Below, in pieces: positions 9,376 through 18,027 of a stretch of DNA of 64,000 nucleotides. Under the pieces are notes generated by a model, which did no database searches, had not been told where the DNA came from, and worked only from the letters and a program-made list of their open reading frames with translations. Made by a program: the position numbers and the translations under genes. Position 1 is the stretch's first letter. Every line of letters starts with the position of its first letter. The stretch is from assembly GCA_020536535.1 (NCBI GenBank), contig JAHLWZ010000151.1, positions 1 to 64,000 on the forward strand, in the 5' to 3' direction. This stretch comes from Pelomyxa schiedti (taxonomy: Eukaryota; Evosea; Pelobiontida; Pelomyxidae).

Positions 9376-11829
9376 TTAACGTTTTTTCTTATTTTTATCA
9401 TCTCTTTTGATGGCTGGAGCCTTCTTTGTGGCAAAAATGGCTCGAATTTGGCGTAGTGCCTCTTCTCTTCCCTGTAAATTGGGTAGTTTCAGTAAGGAAA
9501 AAGCACAAGGAACCGCAGACAAACCTTGAGGACTGTGTACAATGCGATCAGAGAAGCCACAATAAGGAGTAAAAGTAGAACATCAAAGTAGAAGGGTTTG
9601 CAGTGATAGGCAGACAGTGTTACACTGTGTTGCCCATAAAACACAAGACCACTGCCTTTGTTGGTAACTTTCCAAGTTGTTTCGACAACATCATTTGCAT
9701 GCTGTGATACAAGCTGATGACAGTAAGTATGGAAAACGGGATTAGGGAACTACTTTTTTGAGACTCGAAACTACTGGCAGACCTTTGGGTGACAGTGGGG
9801 ACTGTCGTTGCTCACGAGAAAGCGTGTTTAACCACGAATTGATAAAACTGATGTCTGGTTGATACTCGTTTTGGAATACCTAGTAAAAATTGGTGTTGCT
9901 ATTTAAGTGGGCCAAGGAATACCTTAAAATTCGAGTCTTTAATTTTAAAGATGTACTGTGCAATGACTTCCCCAAGGAATTGAATATTAGTTTCCAAGCT
10001 GGAGGTGTTTATTCTGTCACTGGAGCGCTTTACTTAGATTCCACTTATTTGAAATGAAGTCATACGCTGTATCAAAGATGTGTGATCTAAAAAGCGAAGA
10101 AACGGGAGAGGCAAAGTGTGACAGTGTTGCACTGGTAAAATGCTTCATAGAGAAGTGTTCATGTTCCCATGCAACTTGTGGGTTGGAAATATTGATCTTT
10201 TTATGGACAAGTGAAAAGGAAATTCCCATTGCAGACGCCTGCTGCGTGAAGAGCTGGAGATATTGTGAGAAAATACAGGAACTAGAGCAGAACACTCACA
10301 TCATAGAGGTTCTGTGTAACTCCCTCCTTCGGGGGTCGGGAAATATGAAGATGCAAGCTGTCACTCATACCAATCGAATCCAGACAAATTACAAAATCGA
10401 AGTGTGTATCCTCATTGGCCACGTTATCAAGCCAGTACTTAGAGCCTAATTGTCAGGTCATCTGTTGCCTAATTTCTTTTGGGAACGCTAATTACCAGCA
10501 AAGTTCATGGGTCCTCCAGAAGTGAGCAAGAACTCCAAGTTGAATCTAGGTGTGTTGAGACACGATAAAAAGAAACAAACGAGGGTACAATGGCTGTGTC
10601 TTAGCTCCTCGGTACAGACGAGAGAAAATTCGCAACAGCTCCAGAAGTGCAACGGCGCCACTTCCATTGCTATCGGCGCCTTCTGTCAGACTCTGTGGAG
10701 TTTGTCTTGGATAAGTATAAATAAAAGGGTCATATATGAAAAAAAAAAAAAAAGATGCAACTCAGTACAAGAGAGTGGAATGAACTTATTTACCGGAACA
10801 GCAGAGAAAGTATCGTAATGGGCAACGATTCCAATTGATGGGAGTTTCTCCCCATCTTCTGCAACACCGTTGTTTGGTCCCAAAAGTGTAGCCTATGTTT
10901 ATTTTCAGTGCACTAAGAAACGACTAAGTTGCACTACCCTCAAATCGGTCAAAGTAAAATCAGGTACAGGAGCAGGTTGGCTAGCAGAGGATACTAAACG
11001 AACGTGGTCAGAATGTCGTAGGGCACCACGACGTGCTGTGAGGAATTCAGAAGGTACATCACTCTTGTGTGCGAAGTAGACTGGTGCCTAAATAGTTGTT
11101 GATCACAAGTATTTTCGTGTTAGAAGCAAACAGTAATTTCTGACGTCATGAGCTGTTGTTCTGTGTTGCGCCATTTAAGCTCTTCCGCCTGACTGAGTTT
11201 CGTATCTCTTAAAGCGTTTGAATTTCACTCAGTCTGGAAAGAAACTGAAGAGGAAACCTGTCTGGGAGGAGTACAATAACAGCGCCAGCACCGCGAATAT
11301 CAGTCAGATAGTGTATGACGTCGAAGGTTGCGTCAGGGAAATCGACAACAACAGCATGGCGAAACAGAGTGGATTTTTCCCCTCCCAAGTCAATGGAATC
11401 TCCCTTGTTCACAGACGAGTCTTCATGATTTTTGCCATCCGAGTCGTCCGCGTGCTTTTCCCGGCTATTGACCTCCTTTTCATCGTCGCCGCCATCATCA
11501 TCAGCATCAGCCTGCTCCTCCTCCTCTCGCTCTCGCTTTCCCAGTTCCTTCAGCTTCGCAAGTTCGATAGCCTCTGGTGTTGGAGAGTCCGTTTCTGCAA
11601 AGGTGACCACATCCAGCAAGTTTAGCTGCGCCCTCTGCGAGCCGGTTTTAACAACTTGCCTCGCGGCCGATGGGTTGCCGGCGTCCTTTGGCACCGCGAC
11701 GTCAACCTGGGCCAGCCGGTGGGCCGTAAATTCCCGCGCCGCGAGCACCGACTGCGCGAAAGCGACAAAGAACGCCACCGCGAAAGCGGCAAAGAACGCC
11801 AACGTCCCTGACCCTGATCGTCGTGACAT
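9376..11829 (-). CDS. NCLN: Nicalin (ER membrane nicastrin-like protein)
   Basis: Nicalin is an ER membrane glycoprotein with an aminopeptidase-like fold that works with NOMO and TMEM147 at the translocon; family members lack peptidase activity. ATG 11829 begins a hydrophobic signal (LAFFAAFAVAFFVAFAQSVLA) followed by REFTAHRLAQVD. Conserved landmarks follow in order across several introns: GAGAVIVLLPD, LPSIGIVAHYDTFS, FSLVHKKINISNPQVAWEHE with LSHFASP, and near the end a transmembrane span (LLLLIVASLIALYTVL) plus a lysine-rich cytosolic tail ending KKKKR, with the stop at 9376-9378. An acidic insert of about 60 residues (EREEEEQADADDDGGDDEKE and on) sits early in the lumenal part and is not typical of the family. 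Exon borders in the middle are approximate. Confidence 0.85.
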
Positions 11830-11965
11830 CGCCCGCTGCGTCGGTCGACAGCCAATCAGCTCCTAATTAAGAACAAACAAGACAGTGAAAAAATGAAGCA
11901 ATTGACTGACTGAGTGGACACCTGTCTGAGATCTCCTCTTCATCCATGACATTCAAAAACTGAGC

Positions 11966-12663
11966 GTGTGCCACAAGGGTATCACAGCTGGAAGTGGGCT
12001 GATTGGACTTTCTTCCTCCATCTCAACCCAGGCCCCATATCAAATCAGCAGAAAGGTATCAGAGGCATATGGCAGGCGTGTGTGGCTGTCTGAAATTGGG
12101 CACACTGTGTTTGGTGTGCCAGTCGTAGGCAAACTTCTCAAAGTGGGGCGCAGCACTCTTTATCACATTTGGGGTGCCGCCCTTGCAGTTGTCGAGTTGG
12201 ATGTTCTCACTGGTCACAGCAGGACTTTGAGCGTTGATGTAATTCAAGACCTGGAAGCCACACTTTATTTATCCAAGAACTTAGTTTTCATCCATTCTCA
12301 ATTTCAAACAGGTCCGTAGACCCAGCCATTGATGTTGGGCAAGTTGAGGGAGGAATTATGCAAGGGATAGGCCTGTACACCTTGGAGGAGTATTCTTAGG
12401 CAAAGGATGGACACCTCCGCACACGAAACGTTTCGACTTATAATATTTCAACTCACAGTGACACTCCAACTTACATCTCAAGCCCTCCGAGGTCAGTACT
12501 AGGGCGTTCGTGGACAGAAAAGCCCAGTGACTTCTTGAAACACAAACAATCAGTACCAAAATCACAACCCAATAAGCCCGTTTGCTCACTGTGCAACTAT
12601 CTAATTGTGCTCTCAGCTAAAGGATGCTATTTATTCCGCGTGTCATGACAACACCACTCACGT
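11966..12663 (+). pseudogene. Decayed xanthine dehydrogenase / aldehyde oxidase, C-terminal molybdenum-domain fragment
   Basis: The plus strand reads APYQISRKVSEAYGRRVW, then YHIWGAALAVVELDVLTGHS and LSVDVIQDL. This matches the molybdopterin domain of xanthine dehydrogenases near its YGVACSEVEID-type segment. After a gap without a GT donor comes [20 protein letters not shown] and LYTLEEYS, then an in-frame TAG at 12397-12399. Homology resumes with AKDGHLRTRNVSTYNIS, and a last echo LKDAIYSACHDN lies near 12620-12655. The Fe-S, FAD and N-terminal molybdenum domains are absent. The premature stop, missing splice signal and missing domains make this a relic, not a working enzyme. Confidence 0.75.
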
Positions 12664-12718
12664 TGGTTACACCTCAAGGCTTTCACCTTGGTAACTTTGT
12701 AGTTGTCATCAATCAGGG

Positions 12719-12850
12719 CCCGCTCCGCTTCCCCGCTCCGCTTCCCCGCTCCGCTTCCCCGCTCCGCTTCCCCGCTCCGCTTCCCCGCTCCGCTTCCCCG
12801 CTCCGCTTCCCCGCTCCGCTTCCCCGCTCCGCTTCCCCGCTCCGCTTCCC
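12719..12850. repeat. 13-bp minisatellite, about 10 copies
   Basis: The unit CGCTCCGCTTCCC is repeated head to tail about ten times with almost no divergence and no spacers. Because 13 is not a multiple of three, all frames stay open, which creates false Arg/Ser/Gly/Glu-rich ORFs. It sits immediately downstream of the xanthine dehydrogenase relic. Confidence 0.93.
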
Positions 12851-13323
12851 CCACTGTGCCTTGAGAACCCAGTGCACAACCTTGTGTACACTGTGAAACA
12901 AAAAGAAATATTTTTTGATGAATTTTGGAACCGGTAGAAGTCCACAACACAGTTGGCACCTATTTGTTCCGAACAGAGGTGTCTGAGGTCAAGACCACGG
13001 CACACTTTAAGCGAAAACAATTTGTTCCCCCTTCTGGAGTCTTTGCGGATTGCTCTTCAGCTCGAGAAGATTCGTGAACACTTGGTTGGACTAAAAATGC
13101 AAGGCTGAGAAAATGTCCTGAATCTTTTCGGGTTCTGTTAAGGGAAAGAAATCCACAATCTCAAACTCACAAATCAACAACTCGTAAGTTTACAGTTGTT
13201 GTGAACAGCACAACACTACTGTAGAATTACGTGAATGCATGGAATCTTTGCTTCAAAGAGAAATTTTTCTTTTCTTTTTTTTTTTTTTGCTAACACGGAC
13301 GCGACCTACTAATCCATCAAGCC
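12851..13323. other. Intergenic region upstream of polyketide synthase
   Basis: No convincing gene was seen. A T-rich run (13265-13288) lies about 35 bases before the PKS start codon, followed by TACTAAT and CAAG, which could be a branch site and acceptor of a 5' untranslated intron or simply promoter sequence. Confidence 0.5.
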
Positions 13324-16300
13324 ATGGGCAACTCTGTCGCACCACAGATAGGCATCAACAACGTAGCCGATCTCCCCGACGTTGTTCTACCCCCCAAAAT
13401 AATACATGCGCCGCTTCCCAAAAATGCTCCCTTACCAGATGCCGAGCCCCATGCCGCTACCACTTCTAGTGCCGACGCGCCGCCGACGCAGCTTACCCCG
13501 ATGGAAAGTGCGCTCGCGACGGTCGGCGACCTCACGCTGTACCCAAAGGTCCAGCCCTTCCCGCCCGTCGCCCTTATCGGCGCCAGCGTCAAGTTGCCCG
13601 AAGTCAACGGGTGGGACGACGCCTGGGCCGTTTTCTCGCAGGGACTCGACGTGATGACCCGCTGGCGCTCCGACGACCCCCTCCTCGTCTGCTCTCGCGG
13701 CTTCATCGACACGGCCGAGGAGTACGACTACAAGTTCTTCGGGGTCAAGCACCCCAGGCTGGAGGACCCGCAGTCGTTCGTTACCAAGGAGCTCATATGG
13801 AACGCGCTCGAGGACGCCGGATACTCCCCGTCGATGCTGGCCGCGATGCCCGGGAGGGTTGGATTGTACGGCGACCTGAACCCCTTCTACTCGTTCGACA
13901 TGATGTCCCACGTCATGAAGTCGATGGACGACTTTGCCGTTATGACTCCGCACCTGCTTTTCTCTTCTACTTATACCGTCCCTTTCAAAATCCTCGTAGG
14001 CATTGCCAACGGCATAAAAATGCACGGGCCCGTTCTTCACATATCAAGCGCTTGCAGCACTTCTGCAGCTTGTATGTTGGCAGCTTGTGATGCTCTCCAT
14101 GCTGGTCGTATTGAGATGGGTATTGCCTCTGCGGCTACTATGGCACACCCTCGCCACCCAATCACCGGGTACAGCAAAGAATCAAAGGGCCTGTACAGTG
14201 TGGATGGATATATAAGGCCTTTCGAAGCCAGGGCCTCGGGCTTTGTTCCATCAGAGGGAGGCGCTGTGTTGGTCCTGAAGACCCTTGAGGCTGCCGTACG
14301 CGACAATGACGTAATACATGCTGTGATCGATGGTGTGGGTATCTGCTCCGATCCGTCTGTTTTGCCCTCGCCAGACGCAATAAGTGCAACTCTGGTTGCC
14401 AAGGGTATACTCGAGGCAATGAGGACTGCTGGAGTGAAGAGCAGTGATGAGATAGGGTATGTGGAGTGCCATGGGTCAGCTACAACAGTTGGTGATTTTT
14501 CTGAGATAGTTGCACTTCGTGCTGCATTGCAACATCCAAACAAGTCGCGGTTCTGTGCTCTTGGAGGAAGTAAAGCCAACGTCGGTCACTTGGGTGGATG
14601 TCCTGGCCTAGTGTCCATCATCAAAGCAGCCCTCGTTTTCAAACACAACTTCATCCCACCTCTAGCAAACTTTGAGAATCCTAGCCCTATCGCTGACCAT
14701 ATACTCAAGCAGCCAGGGTGCCCTGTGTTCCTGCCCAAGGTCGGTCACACACCTGCAACCCCCGTTACCAAAATAGGTGTTCAGTGTTCTGGGCCTGGAG
14801 GTGGTTACCACTGGATCCTTTCCAAACCTCCTTCAATGCCCGCTTTCGTGGAATCTGCCGTTTCACGCAGGACTTTCCTTTTATGCACTTCGGCCAAGAC
14901 TTCCACTGCCAATGCCACTCTATCTGAAAATACAACCAATCTCATCTGTGAGAAGCTTCAACAGCCAGGTGGACTTGAGTTTGCAGTTAATGCAGAGTAC
15001 ACTCTTCAAACACGAAGGGAATGCTTCCTTGAAAGGAGTTCCGTGGTTGTAAATCTTTCTTCAGGTAGAAATTATAACTTGTTTACCCAACAAGAGAAAT
15101 TATTATCACTCACCCAACTTTCTTCTCCCATTTTAGATGCCTCTTCCCAACCAGTTGTTCGGCCCTTGCCTGCCGTAAGGAACAGTATCGCCAACCAAAG
15201 TGCTGACGTGAGGGTTGCTTTTGTGTTCTCTGGATTTGGAATCTGCAGTCGTCTTGCGGCTAAGGAGCTTTACCATCAATACCCCGTTTATAGGGAAACT
15301 TTTGATAGGTGCAGCAAGTGCGTACAAGAACTTACGCAGGGAGACCGGAACCTCGTTTTATCAGCAGACGATCTTGCTGTCGACTCGGCAGAAGACATTA
15401 ATGTCGGTGCCCTAGTCTTTGTGACCCTTCAGCTGTGCCTTTCACAACTTCTACTTTCATGGGGCATCGAGCCAGCTTACGGAATGGTTTGCCACAGCCT
15501 TGGAGAATATGCCTGCGCTGTCACAGCTGGAATGTTGACCATTGAAGAGTGCCTAAAACTCACCAAGCTTCGTTTCGCCCTTCTTACAAAGCTGCCAACG
15601 GTTACAGCAGTGGTTGTATCGATGGTAGTTGTGAAGAGAGTATGCGACCTTGTGGCCGAGATTAACAAGTTGGACGATCCCTCTTCCAGTGATCAAATTG
15701 AAGTGACTGTGATGAATAGTCCCACCACTTGCCTTGTAGTAGGATCGCAAGCAAAGGTGGATGCCTTACTCTTGAAGCTTAAGGGAACCGCCTGCAAGAC
15801 TACTGTCTTCGCACCAACTCCCTCTCACTCAAAAAGAGTTACTCCAGTGCTGTCACAATTCCGAGATGCCTTCCTTGGAATGAACATCCCCGTTCGCTCA
15901 GGGAAGTACAGATTTATAAGTTCTCTGAACGCTGATTGGGGGAACATTGAGGATATGGCCTCACCAGACCATTTCTGTGAAGCTTTGACCCACCCTGTCC
16001 TCTTCCACCAAGCCATGCAAAAATTACTCAGCACTTGGATATCGGAGGGTGCCGGCCAAGATCCCCAGAAGGCGAGAAAAATGGTTATATTTGAAATTGG
16101 ATCCAGCTTATCCACCCACATTCAAGATATATCAACTGCTGAATGTGCCAAAGTTCCCAGAAACCAACCAGCAGCCTCTGTGTTGGCACTTCCCCTGTTC
16201 TTGCACCATCGCAATAGCGCGCTCGACGCCGCTCAACACCTGTGTGTGCAACTTGGAACTTCCTGGGTGCATGGAGCCAAGTTTAACTGGACAACGTATT

Positions 16301-16752
16301 CCGAATCTGCGGGAGGGGCTCGACGTCATGTCGTGCCATTGTGCCTATATCCCTATGAGAGAGTAAAAACCACCTTCGACATCCCAAGTGAGCCGTTGTC
16401 TAGAGATGCATTCTTTGAGAAGCTTATGGAAATGCCTCAGCCCAGGTCTGCTCCAGTGCACGAGACAACACCAACGACAGTGGAAGTTCCAGTAGTATCG
16501 GGCTCCACTCTTTCACCCAAAGATGTGGGAGTAATTGCGGAAAAGTGGGCACTTTTCCTTCACACCACGCCCAAGACAGAGGATGACAACTTCTTTGAGT
16601 TTGGAGCAACAAGCCTTACAGCCATGCAAATGATTGCCTCGATCAACAGGGTTCTTGGGCTAACGTTTCAGTCTGTGACCTTCTTTGGGGTTGAACCCAC
16701 TTTTGGTAACCTTGTCCGTGGCTACTCCCAACACAAAGCCTCACGCACGTAG
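13324..16752 (+). CDS. Type I polyketide synthase, minimal KS-AT-ACP module
   Basis: This 1142-residue single-exon enzyme should load and condense one acyl extender unit. The ketosynthase (about residues 80-500) has the active-site Cys244 (SSACSTS), His383 (ECHGSATT) and His422 (KANVGH). The acyltransferase (about 630-980) has the nucleophile Ser725 in VCHSLGEYA. The C-terminal carrier domain has Ser1097 in FFEFGATSLTAMQ. No ketoreductase, dehydratase, enoylreductase or thioesterase is present, so the product would be an unreduced beta-keto intermediate or would pass to a partner enzyme. The KS motif SACSTS in place of DTACSSS, and ECHG in place of EAHG, mark a divergent clade. ATG 13324 is the first start and fits the onset of the protein. 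An NRPS unit and a second, broken PKS lie within 13 kb. Confidence 0.93.
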   Translation: MGNSVAPQIGINNVADLPDVVLPPKIIHAPLPKNAPLPDAEPHAATTSSADAPPTQLTPMESALATVGDLTLYPKVQPFPPVALIGASVKLPEVNGWDDAWAVFSQGLDVMTRWRSDDPLLVCSRGFIDTAEEYDYKFFGVKHPRLEDPQSFVTKELIWNALEDAGYSPSMLAAMPGRVGLYGDLNPFYSFDMMSHVMKSMDDFAVMTPHLLFSSTYTVPFKILVGIANGIKMHGPVLHISSACSTSAACMLAACDALHAGRIEMGIASAATMAHPRHPITGYSKESKGLYSVDGYIRPFEARASGFVPSEGGAVLVLKTLEAAVRDNDVIHAVIDGVGICSDPSVLPSPDAISATLVAKGILEAMRTAGVKSSDEIGYVECHGSATTVGDFSEIVALRAALQHPNKSRFCALGGSKANVGHLGGCPGLVSIIKAALVFKHNFIPPLANFENPSPIADHILKQPGCPVFLPKVGHTPATPVTKIGVQCSGPGGGYHWILSKPPSMPAFVESAVSRRTFLLCTSAKTSTANATLSENTTNLICEKLQQPGGLEFAVNAEYTLQTRRECFLERSSVVVNLSSGRNYNLFTQQEKLLSLTQLSSPILDASSQPVVRPLPAVRNSIANQSADVRVAFVFSGFGICSRLAAKELYHQYPVYRETFDRCSKCVQELTQGDRNLVLSADDLAVDSAEDINVGALVFVTLQLCLSQLLLSWGIEPAYGMVCHSLGEYACAVTAGMLTIEECLKLTKLRFALLTKLPTVTAVVVSMVVVKRVCDLVAEINKLDDPSSSDQIEVTVMNSPTTCLVVGSQAKVDALLLKLKGTACKTTVFAPTPSHSKRVTPVLSQFRDAFLGMNIPVRSGKYRFISSLNADWGNIEDMASPDHFCEALTHPVLFHQAMQKLLSTWISEGAGQDPQKARKMVIFEIGSSLSTHIQDISTAECAKVPRNQPAASVLALPLFLHHRNSALDAAQHLCVQLGTSWVHGAKFNWTTYSESAGGARRHVVPLCLYPYERVKTTFDIPSEPLSRDAFFEKLMEMPQPRSAPVHETTPTTVEVPVVSGSTLSPKDVGVIAEKWALFLHTTPKTEDDNFFEFGATSLTAMQMIASINRVLGLTFQSVTFFGVEPTFGNLVRGYSQHKASRT

Positions 16753-17807
16753 TGCCCAAGTCCTAAAAATACAATAAACGTGCTCCGAATCAACAATTCC
16801 AAAAATTTTTTTGATACCGAAAATTTGCCTTCAAGTTAGACACGTACAAACAAAAAATCATCTGTAATAGGAAAACGGGTCGATTGGGTGACCGAGAAGC
16901 ACAGCAACGAATAATGGCAAAACTTGCATGTTGTGGCTGTGAATTGAGTGCAAACAACACTGTACAGCACAAATTGGCGCAGACACATCAAGTCCACCCA
17001 TGATGAACGGCTTGATGCCAACTAGTTCCACATAGGTGTTTAATTTTTTTACTCTAATCGAGAATGGAAGAAAAAAACCACTCGCACTGTGACATTGAAG
17101 TTGCTTTGAGTGTCGTTGTTCCCACCTTGCCTGCAAACTGTTCAGCAACCTGGCTTGCTGCTTATTTGAAAAGTCCTGGTAGCTCTCCCTGTGGACTCAG
17201 CAGATTGAATGACTTGCCCTTCCTAATTATTATGCAGGTATGGGAGAAGGCAGCAGAGATGAAAGCCTAATACACCCCAGCCTCTCCTCACCTCTTATTC
17301 TTTGCCTTCCCAGCTCCAATTCTTTACCTTCCGGCTCCAATTCTTTGCCTTGTTCTTATTCTTCCCCTTCCTTCTGCCCCTTCAGGCTCCTATTCTTACC
17401 CTTTCGGCTCTTTTGGCTCCTTTATCACCTGGCTTGCACTTACCCCCTCTCAGTTCCCTCCTGCCCCATAATGGTGCCCCCATAGCTCTCCTGGATCCCT
17501 CCCATCTTCTGGCACTCTCATTACCTCTTCCCACTCATATAGACAGTCAGGGAGCACTACAAGGCCCACAAGAGTCTCCCCATTCCACACAATACCATGA
17601 AAACCAAAACTGGTGATGGGAAAAAAAACTTTTTTTTTTTTTACAAAGTTGTTTTATTGAAGCCACTCTATCTAACCCAACACCATGCAATGAATGGCGT
17701 GACATCCGTGTTGTTTCCAAGCAGAATATTAGATCGTCAACATCCGCACATCGCCGCACTCCATACTTACCTGTTACCGGCAAAGTAAGATTGTGAATGA
17801 AGTAGAA
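16753..17807. other. Gene-poor stretch with C/T-rich tract and a possible small minus-strand gene
   Basis: From about 17270 to 17545 the plus strand is strongly pyrimidine-rich (many CTTCC, TTCTT and CCAATTCTTTGCC repeats), giving a meaningless Ser/Leu/Pro frame. Between 17150 and 16860 on the minus strand, NFNVTVR can be joined across a short GT-AG interval to KKLNTYVELVGIKPFIMGG and on to a stop. This could be the end of a small spliced gene, which I do not recognise. A T13 run lies at about 17628-17641. Confidence 0.4.
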
Positions 17808-18027
17808 CTAAGTAAAACCTGTCAGTAATTCCAAGTGCAACTGTGTGATTCGACTTGAAACCACATCCCAGAACTTCTCAATTAAATTTAGGTCTGGGGA
17901 CTGGGGGATTCCATGCAATAAAGCTTCCAGCTGCCGATATTGCAGAAGCAATCTCTGGTGTTTTTTGTCTGTGCTGGGGCATATTATCTAATACCACAAC
18001 ACTGTTAGCGCCTAAGAAAAAGTGAGT
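17808..18027 (-). mobile_element. Tc1/mariner (IS630-type) transposase remnant
   Basis: The minus strand reads SVVVLDNMPQHRQKTPEIAS and FIAWNPP. Then, one frame over, it reads QSPDLNLIEKFWDVVSSRI and a stop at 17808-17810. These are the second Asp (VLDN) and third acidic residue (SPDLNxIE) regions of a DDE transposase of the Tc1/mariner superfamily. A single-base deletion in a run of C near 17905 separates the two halves. The N-terminal DNA-binding part and first Asp are missing. No terminal repeats were found by eye. The fragment begins where the reading frame of the neighbouring PKS pseudogene runs out. Confidence 0.75.

Noticed and set aside
12719-12850. CRISPR-like array
   Set aside because: Units are contiguous, with no spacers, in a eukaryotic gene landscape; this is a minisatellite.
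12627-13020. Arg/Ser/Gly/Glu repeat protein on the minus strand
   Set aside because: Produced by the 13-bp minisatellite, which keeps all frames open.
17240-17616. Ser/Leu/Pro-rich plus-strand ORFs
   Set aside because: Low-complexity pyrimidine tract with no start context, splice pattern or homologue.
17560-17790. Further transposase sequence (a GIVWNGETLVG-like string on the minus strand)
   Set aside because: It would have to precede the VLDN motif in a Tc1 transposase but lies downstream of it, so the order is wrong and the resemblance weak.
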